Below are positions 57,360-64,000 of a stretch of 64,000 bases of DNA, piece after piece. Below the pieces are notes generated by a model. That model was not told the origin of the DNA, did no database searches, and saw only the letters and a list, made by a program, of their open reading frames with translations. This DNA comes from Ashinkailepas kermadecensis (lineage: Eukaryota; Arthropoda; Thecostraca; Neolepadidae): contig JAOTOM010002687.1 in the NCBI GenBank assembly GCA_034440615.1, forward strand, positions 1 through 64,000, written 5' to 3'. Made by a program: the position numbers and the translations under genes. Every line of letters begins with the position of its first letter. Position 1 is the first letter of the stretch.

Positions 57360-58013
57360 GTTGGCTTGTAGGCCCTGCCAACACTTCATCGATAACAACA
57401 CTTGGAATATATTAGCTTCTAAGTATATCTCGCTGTTCAAACGTTCTAGGAGCAGCTGAAATCTCACCATGTATTCTGCTAATATCTGCAAATTATCGAA
57501 TTAAATGCCTACACTTGGACACTGACGGCCACCAGTTCACATCCATATACCTACTTCAAAATAATGACGAGCATATCTAGTTTATCATCGAAAAAATTAA
57601 TATAGTCGTCAATATTACCTGGTTGCCACAATATCGCCAAATGCAAAGTGTGGAGCGCGTCGACATTAGCGCCATCTATGAAGAAAGCCTGAACTAAGGG
57701 AACGCTTCATTTGAAAGTTGATTTTTAATATCAATGGATTACGGAAGTGCACTGACCCTGCTGTCAAGTCAAGCCATTGTCCAAGCTTGAACAAAAATCG
57801 CTAGTTTAAGTATATTTTGCGTCCATTGGTAACCACCGCTCAAAACGTGAAGCATCCGGAATTCGAAAAACGTCAATCGATCGATGCGGGCGAAGACAAA
57901 TCGAAAAAGCTCAAAAGAAGTTGATATTCAGAATCAGCATCAAAAACTGTATCAGAATAGGGGGAGTTAGCAAAACATTTGGAAAAAGTCTAAAAAGGCT
58001 ACCCTAATGTGCA
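57360..58013 (-). repeat. Right terminal inverted repeat of the DNA transposon
   Basis: Partner of 54,271-54,915; contains TTTGGAAAAAGTCTAAAAAG near the outer end. Confidence 0.78.
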
Positions 58014-58150
58014 TAACGGGCTACAAAGTTAAGCTAACACTGGGAACAAGTTAAGGGAATCTATCACACATACGGCTCCGTTTAGGCCCACCCTGGTAGT
58101 TCTATTGGGGCGGTAAGGGTTGGCTTTGTCAGCCGCCCGAAATGCCTCAC

Positions 58151-58221
58151 CATGCCGTTGAGCTGGCTGCTGGTGACGTCCGGCCGCGGCCGCACCGGGA
58201 TGGGCACGATGAGTGGGATGT
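58151..58221 (-). CDS. trr: KMT2C/D short exon, IPLIVPIPVRPRP
   Basis: Two bases plus 23 codons: IPLIVPIPVRPRPDVTSSQL then NGM. The CAG acceptor at 58,222 gives two leading bases, which complete the single base left by the donor at 59,099, and the GTGAGG donor leaves phase 0 for the exon at 53,637. The call rests on this phase agreement and codon usage rather than on a named domain. A relic copy is at 53,905-54,045. Confidence 0.75.
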
Positions 58222-58249
58222 CTGGCGATGTGCAGCGACCTCTCTCCTG

Positions 58250-58440
58250 GCTGTCCAGCCAGTCATCGTCAATCAGCCGCAGCCCTGCGCCAGGTCAGTG
58301 GTCAGTCAGCCTGCCCACGGTCAGCTCTCGATCAGCCGCAGCCCTGCGCCAGGTCAGTGGTCAGTCAGCCTGCCCACGGTCAGCTGTCAATCAGCCGCAG
58401 CCCTGCGCCAGGTTAGTGGTCAGTCAGTCGCAATGCTGTT
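58250..58440. repeat. ~60-bp tandem array on the acceptor side
   Basis: Units of ATCAGCCGCAGCCCTGCGCC followed by AGGTCAGTGGTCAGTCAGCC, about three copies. Confidence 0.93.
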
Positions 58441-58495
58441 CAACGTTAACCGTACTTCAGTATCGTCAATTGGTCACAGACCGACCCAGTCAATC

Positions 58496-58690
58496 GTCAA
58501 CTGGAGACAGAGCAGGCCACAGCCACAGCGATAGTCGACTGGCGACGGAGCAGGCCACAGCCACAGCGATAGTCAACTGGAGACGGAGCAGGCCACAGCC
58601 ACAGCGATAGTCGACTGGCGACGGAGCAGGCCACAGCCACAGCGATCGTCAACTGGCGATGGAGCAGGCCACAGCCACAGCCACGGCTAT
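58496..58690. repeat. ~41-bp tandem array
   Basis: Units of CGTCAACTGGAGACAGAGCA followed by GGCCACAGCCACAGCGATAG, about five copies. Confidence 0.93.
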
Positions 58691-59098
58691 CGTTCATCTG
58701 TATGCCAACCGATCACGACCATGTGCACCCCGTATAGGCATGTCGGGTCTAACACCAACGTTCAGCCTGGCCGACCCCAACATAGCTAAAATATTACGTT
58801 ACACCATAAGGTCGTTACCAGTTACCTGTTCCAGTTACCTTGGCTCACTTCAAAATGCAGTGGCGAAATGAAGAATGTATTGTCTACGTATCCTTCGCCA
58901 ACGACTCCTGCATGATACCTACGACATGCACCACGCATCACCATTACACCATTGCACCATATGCACATATGCACCATTACAGTACGCAGCATGACCTCAT
59001 CAGCCGTGACACAACGCACACGGCTGTGGGGCCTTTCTGGCGGCCAGGGACACTGACCACCATGACGGGAGGGGGACGGGTACACGGGTGGCACTTAC
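58691..59098 (-). other. KMT2C/D intron, no gene
   Basis: Unique sequence; ends at the GTAAGT donor of the large exon. Confidence 0.7.
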
Positions 59099-62000
59099 AG
59101 CTGTCTGGCGGCACGGCCGGCGGGACCGGGACCGGGACCGGGTCCGGGACGGGTGGTGACGGCACCGGCAACAGGCTGACGGACATCTGACGGCCACGAC
59201 ACGCTCCGCCAAACACCTCGGTCGGCCGGTACGTGGGTCGGCAGTAGGATGGAGCAGCCGCCGCCTCGGCCGGTTGGTACGAGGGTCGGTGGTAGGGCAG
59301 AGTAGTGGCGGCAGGTGCTGCCCCCGGCCGACATCCTGTCAGGCCGTGGTGCAGCGGAGCGGCCATCGACTCAAGTGTGGGCGCCGACACCGACCCGCAC
59401 ACAGGCGCACTCGACTGGTGCGACTGCACCACAGGCCGGCTACACGGCAAACCGCCAGCTCGGTGATCCTGTGGCTTTCTCATTTGGCACGAGGGTGCAT
59501 GAAATGATTGGCATTGTGGTTCAGCGACCGGTGCGTACAGAGGTAGAGAAGCCGGCTGGTACGGAGCCATGGCTGCTGGCTGGCGGAGGTGGTCTGTCGT
59601 TGGTTGCTGTGCAACTGGTTGGTAAGGTCCTGCAGATGACTGACACAGTGGTCCTGAGGCCGGTTGGTACTGTGCCGTTGAAGCTGGCTGGTAAGGCGGC
59701 ATTGAGGTCGGCTGGTATGGTGGCCCCGCTGTTGGTTGGCACAGCGAACCTGTAGCTGGTTGGTAACGTAGTTCTGATGGTGGCTGACACGACTGTCCTG
59801 CAGCTGGTTGGTACGGTGGACCTGTAGCTGGTTGGTAAGTGTCAATTGGCACTGACCCGTGCTGATACAGCTTCACTATCGATGGCTGATAGGAGGGCAC
59901 CGGTGCACGATGCAACTGTGGCTGTGGGCCGCGCGAGTGCGCCTGGACCGCAGATCCACCGTAGCTGGCAGCAGGGGCCCTCTGGCGTGGCCTGTAGCGC
60001 TGCTGGCCGCGGCCGCGTGGCGACAGTCGCGGCAGCCAGGCGAGCAGCTGGTCCAGCGCAGCATTCAGCAGCGGCTCGGGCAGCTGCCGACTGAGCAGGT
60101 GGGGCGGGTCGGCCAGCAGCTTCTGCAACAGGGCCAGCTGCAGCTGGGAGGGTGTCTGACCCCGCACCAGGCCGTGCAGAGCGGCCATCACCACTGTCGG
60201 GTCGGCGGCCGACAAGTTCGATTGTCCCAGGACGGCTGTGTTCGGCGGTGGTGTCGGCCGTGGCGGAGTCGGACCGGTCGGCGCACGACACTGCCGCATC
60301 ATCTGCAGGTCGAGCGGACCCAGCGGCAGCCACCGGCCGTCGGCATCCAGCTGCGGCCCGGCGCCGGCCTCCGCCGCTCCCCTCAGCCGCCCGCCCGCCA
60401 GACACGCGCGACACGTGCACGTGCGCCTACAGCGGCTGGAGCCGGCGCGCGCGCGGGCCCGGCTGGGCGGCGCCAAAAACATCGTGTCGCGTCGGGGCCG
60501 GCCGCGGCCGCGCATCCACGGCTGACCCAGCAACTGGGTCACCACGGCCGGTCGGCCGGAGCTACCCTGCGGACCGATGAACACTCGCGTGTAGTTGCGA
60601 CTGCTCTGACTGAGACGGCGCGGTAGCGGCGCCGGGCCGAGCATCTGTAATCTCGGCCGCCCATCGCTCAACGGTGGCGGCAGTGATGGTGGTGGTGGTA
60701 GAATTGGAGGAGGCGGCGGTGGCGGCGGCGGCGGCGGAGGAGGGAGGAGTAGGAGTAGGAGTAGGAGTAGGAGTAGGAGTAGGAGTAGGAGTAGGAGTAG
60801 GAGGAGGCGGCGGCTCAGGTCGGGCCGGCGGGATGACACGAATTCGGATGATGTTGGGCGGAGGCCTGTCGGGCTGCGAGTTGTGATGTACAATCAGCCG
60901 TCCGCCGACTATTGACGCGGCGCCCCGACTGGCCGGCTGCCCGTAGCCGGGCGAGCCAGTAGCCGTCACCGTCGAGCAGGGCGTCTTCAGAATGAGCAGC
61001 GGCTCGGAGCGCGGCTGTGCAGCGGTCTGGCTGCGGTCAGCCAGACTGCCGAGTCGTGGAGGCGACGTGTGGCCTGCGGGGCGCCAGTCGCAGCCGACTC
61101 GATGACCACCGGCCGCCGCCGCCGACGCCTGCGGGTCACCACTGACGGCCGTGACAGGCTGTGTGATGTCTGCTGACTGGCCGCGACTGTGTTGCTCCAG
61201 GAACTCCATAAATTCGGCGTCCGCAGGCTCGTGCTGCTGCACCAGGTCAGCCTGGAGGACAGGCGGGGAGGGTTGTTCTTGTTGGGCGGCTAGTCCGTGC
61301 TGGGTGGCCAGCTTCTGGTGGGAGGATGGTCCTTTCTGGGTGGGTGATTTGTGTAAAACAGCCGGTTCATATTGGACGGTTATTTTATGCTGACCGTCCG
61401 GTTCGTTTTCAGCCGCTGGCCCGTGTTGAGCAGCAAGTTCGTGCTGAGTGGCCGGTTGATGTTGAGCAACTAGTTGGTGGTGAGCATCTGGCTGGTGCTG
61501 AGCATCTGGTTGGTGTTGAGCGATTGGTTCGTGTTGAGCGGCCGGCTCGTGTTGAGCGGCCGGCTCGTGTTGAGCGACTGGCTCGTGTTGAGTGACTGGT
61601 TCGTGTTGAGCAACTGGTTCGTGCCGGACTTCCGGCTCATGCTCAGTGGCCGGTTCATGTTGGACAGAAGCCGGCCTGTGCTGAGTAGTCAGTTGATGAG
61701 CAGCTGGCCCATGCTGAACAGCTGGCTCATGTTCTGCGCGGCGAACAGGCGGCGGTGCAGGTGGCGATCCGATCTCGGGCGAACTGCTCAGTTCAGGTAC
61801 CAAATCGATAAGGCTCCAGGGCGCAGCAGTCATCGGACTGGCTGGTGCTGGCTCCTCCGGCTCCTCCACCGCCAGGTGTGAGTGAGTCGCCCACTCTGGG
61901 GAAGACAGCCGCTTTTCTGACTGTTCGATCGGGCCACACAGCTGCATCCTCGACTGTCCCACAGGCACAGGGCCAGACGGTTGCGCTTCGGATCGTTGAG

Positions 62001-62777
62001 CTACCCCAGGCAACCGTGCCGCTGACTTCACCAACACCTTTCGCTCTGTTTTAGACTTTTCGGCCGTATCGTACGACCGACCTGTATCCCTTCCGGCGGA
62101 GACACACACAAGCTCTGGCATCTCAAATTTTCCGAATACATCGCACAGTTGTACCTCTGCATTTTCAGTGAGGCCATGAACACGTGCATCCGACTGTCCA
62201 GTCGAGCTAAACAGCTGTACCTCAGACTTCCCGGCCGGACCAGACAGCGGTAACCCAAGCTTCCCGGCCGGACCAGACAGCGGCATCTCAATCTTTTCAG
62301 CTGGGCCAGACAGCGACATCTCAAGCTTGTGGGCAGGGTGAGACATCGGCATCTCCAGCCTGCCGGCCGGACGGGACAGCGACATTTCCGGCTTGCTGGT
62401 GGGACCAGCAAGCTGAACACCTGATCTCCCGGCTGCCACCACGGTCCGCGGACAGTCTTGAAAGACAACGATCGGCGACGAGTTGAGCTTGCCGGCCGGC
62501 CGGGCGTGGCCGAGGAGTGAGGCGTGGTGCGGCGGATCGGCCACCCGACAGTGGCAGCCAGTTGGCGCGCGCCGTGCGCCACAGCCACAGCCACAGCCAC
62601 GGCCGCAGCCGCAGCCGCAGCCGCCCGGCTGGCAGTAGTTGTGCTCCTGCTGCAGCGATGGCTGACGGGCATGTGCTACCGCCGGCGACGATCGGTCAGA
62701 CTCGGTGGCCGACTCGTCCGAGGAGCAGGTGGTAGAGGACAGGCAGGCGGCAGGACAGGTCAGCCAGGCGCCACCAC
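59099..62777 (-). CDS. trr: KMT2C/D large central exon, disordered region
   Basis: A 3.7-kb exon coding for a Pro/Gln/Ala-rich region. Upstream part (frame of 60,562-62,777): GGGAWLTCPAACLSSTTCSS, Cys/Gly runs, about seven 13-residue repeats like LSGPAGKLEMP, then about 25 six- or seven-residue QHEPA repeats, then PNIIRIRVIPPARPEPP. Downstream part (frame of 59,099-60,750): a Pro run, RLQMLGPAPLPRRLSQSS, an AT-hook RGRGRPRR (60,486-60,512), LxxLL motifs LQKLL (60,114-60,128) and LDQLL (60,042-60,056), then YQPA-type repeats. LxxLL boxes bind nuclear receptors; Drosophila Trr works with EcR. The two parts are in different frames and the exon phase is off by one, so a one-base change lies near 60,720-60,805. 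Donor GTAAGT, acceptor CCGCCAG. Confidence 0.82.
60741..60803. repeat. (GGAGTA)n hexamer inside coding sequence
   Basis: Reads as alternating Pro-Thr on the coding strand, followed by a Pro/Ala run. The reading frame changes within or just after this stretch. Confidence 0.95.
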
Positions 62778-63193
62778 CTGGCGGAACAGCACAGGCACCG
62801 CCAGCCCACATCGAAACAGACACCAGCTACCGGCAGCCGCACCGAATACTACAGCACAGGTACCGGCACGTCTGGGCATCACATCAAAGCCGAACACAAG
62901 TAAGGAGCCGGGACACATCACCGGGATAGTAATGAAGTCCCACAACGGAAGAGGCACACACAGGGTGACATATCCAGCTCAAGACCGCAAGACCCATCGG
63001 CAATTACAGCATAGCCAACTGCCAGTGGCACATAACACTCAGGGGCCAATACAAGGGTAATACCATGCATAAAAGAGGGCAAACTCCAGGTAGCACCTGT
63101 TGGTTAGTCTCAGTGCGTGGGACTATGTGGTTGTAGTCGTCATAGCTGAATTGTATGTGCAGTCCCCAGAGCTGGGAATATACGGTTCCATAC
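62778..63193 (-). other. KMT2C/D intron, no gene
   Basis: Unique sequence without supported features. Confidence 0.7.
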
Positions 63194-63288
63194 CTGGGTA
63201 TCTGTAGCTACAGTCTGGCACCACCGTTTCGGGTGATGACGAGCTGACGACGGTGTCTGGCGAGTCGGCGTCACGTGCTGGTGTACAG
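63194..63288 (-). CDS. trr: KMT2C/D exon with SPDTVVSSSSPETV motif
   Basis: The minus strand reads CTPARDADSPDTVVSSSSPE then TVVPDCSYRYPG. SPDxxxxSSSPExVxxxxxSRYPDL is a conserved signature in KMT2C/D proteins. The GTATGG donor leaves one base, which the next exon (two leading bases at 62,777) completes as Gly. The start is less sure: GGCGGCAG at 63,289 is the acceptor chosen, but the open frame continues further upstream. The rest of the gene lies beyond the right edge. Confidence 0.75.
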
Positions 63289-63719
63289 CTGCCGCCCGAC
63301 AGACCATCCAGACGGCCGCGCCGACACGGCACTGCGTCAGTCACAGACACCGTACACATGTCACTATCAACTCCCACAGCACACGCCAGTCCACATAGCA
63401 ACGCCCCTCCGAGAAAATACAATCTCGACACTGGCGCACAAGATCATTTCATTGTGAAGGTACATTTGGTCAGCCGCAGTGATGCTTTCAGAGTTTTCGG
63501 TAGCGGTGTTTGTGGTTCGGCCGAGCGACGAGATCTGTCAGGGCTATGTAACGATAGCTGATTGATATATTGATTATTGCGGTCTCAGGGTGCGGTAACT
63601 CCATTGGGCCATATTGCACCATTGATAACCTTGCTTACAAACACGTGACAACAAGTACAAAAAGCAGATATCTGGAGAAACAAGTAATAAGCTACCCAGG
63701 TGCACATCTTATTCACGAC
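63289..63719 (-). other. KMT2C/D intron with a retroposon relic
   Basis: A diverged copy of the short hairpin retroposon lies at about 63,562-63,625 (GATTGATATATTGATTATTG, CAGGGTGCGGTAACTCC, GCACC). Otherwise unique. Confidence 0.6.
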
Positions 63720-64000
63720 CTACCTGGTGTGTAAGGAAGCAAAATAAATCGTGAATGGATTGAGAGCCACCGCCAAGCAAGTCTGCCAGCGTAAGGTGTT
63801 GGCGTCGAGTTCGACAAGATGTCTGCGTTCTTCTGCATATTCTGGACGCACTACCAGCCCATTGCGCACTGCCAGTGCGGCATCACACCTCACGTACTTT
63901 GGTCTCTTGTCACCACACGATACATTCCCATGTGTATCTATTGTATGCCCAATTTTAAGACGACAGAGATCCACCTCATCCCTCCTAGACGAGGTGCGTC
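63720..64000 (-). pseudogene. LINE-C, ORF2 C-terminus, cut by the window edge
   Basis: The minus strand reads DLCRLKIGHTIDTHGNVSCG then DKRPKYVRCDAALAVRN, the same C-terminal block as LINE-A and LINE-B. It continues past the right edge, so its extent is unknown. Confidence 0.82.

Larger units (their letters stand above)
54271..58013 (+). mobile_element. DNA transposon with ~640-bp terminal inverted repeats
   Basis: Inverted repeats run from about 54,271 (CATTAGGGT) to 54,915 and from 58,013 (ACCCTAATG) back to about 57,360. Shared inner landmarks include ATTAGCAGAATACA, ACTGGTGGCC and ATCGATGAAGT. The only coding relic between them is a plus-strand ORF of an uncharacterised family. It carries two later insertions (55,688-55,974 and 56,090-56,150) and a (TG)n tract at 56,494-56,521. 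I could not settle the target duplication or superfamily. Confidence 0.78.

Noticed and set aside
60630..60893. Poly-Leu start of the 638-codon frame
   Set aside because: It is the wrong frame of the Pro-Thr hexamer repeat; that frame becomes real only after the Pro run.

Overview
This window is animal nuclear DNA. It shows spliced exons with GT-AG introns, non-LTR, LTR, Penelope-type and DNA transposons, microsatellites and many minisatellites. Gene content and repeat types point to an arthropod, perhaps a crustacean; the species cannot be fixed from sequence alone. There are no operons, bacterial promoters or CRISPR arrays.

The only host gene I can support is the 3' two thirds of a trithorax-related H3K4 methyltransferase (KMT2C/KMT2D, Drosophila trr). 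It is on the minus strand and runs from beyond the right edge, through an exon at about 63.2 kb, to its stop codon at 33,369. I resolved 14 exons. From 58.2 kb down to the stop every exon-exon junction keeps phase, and the product reads LxxLL motifs and an AT-hook, then an FCQYC cysteine region, extended PHD finger, FYRN, FYRC, SET and post-SET. The one break is inside the 3.7-kb exon 59,099-62,777, which needs a one-base frame change at a Pro-rich simple repeat.

Left part (1-33 kb), no host gene: 1-3.6 kb is decayed minisatellite; 3.6-5.6 kb is a long inverted repeat; 7-11.3 kb holds Gypsy debris and unassigned sequence; 11.3-29.6 kb is one I/Jockey-group LINE (minus strand) split by two later insertions, a Penelope-like element (11,807-15,958, 10-bp target duplication) and a BEL/Pao LTR element (17,009-24,883, 5-bp target duplication). 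A second LINE copy at 49.2-52.6 kb shows the empty Penelope target site. 29.6-33 kb holds transposon relics, an inverted-repeat element and a 76-bp tandem array.

Right part (33-64 kb), the KMT2C/D gene: its introns carry a CR1/L2-like LINE, LINE fragments, a DNA transposon with ~640-bp terminal inverted repeats (54,271-58,013) that itself holds two insertions, and palindromic elements. Most striking, minisatellite arrays lie at the 3' splice-site side of at least seven exons, and in several cases the repeat unit is a copy of the acceptor plus the first bases of the exon. A second recurrent theme is a ~60-bp hairpin retroposon with 10-12 bp target duplications and an (AACT/AACC)n tail, seen about a dozen times.
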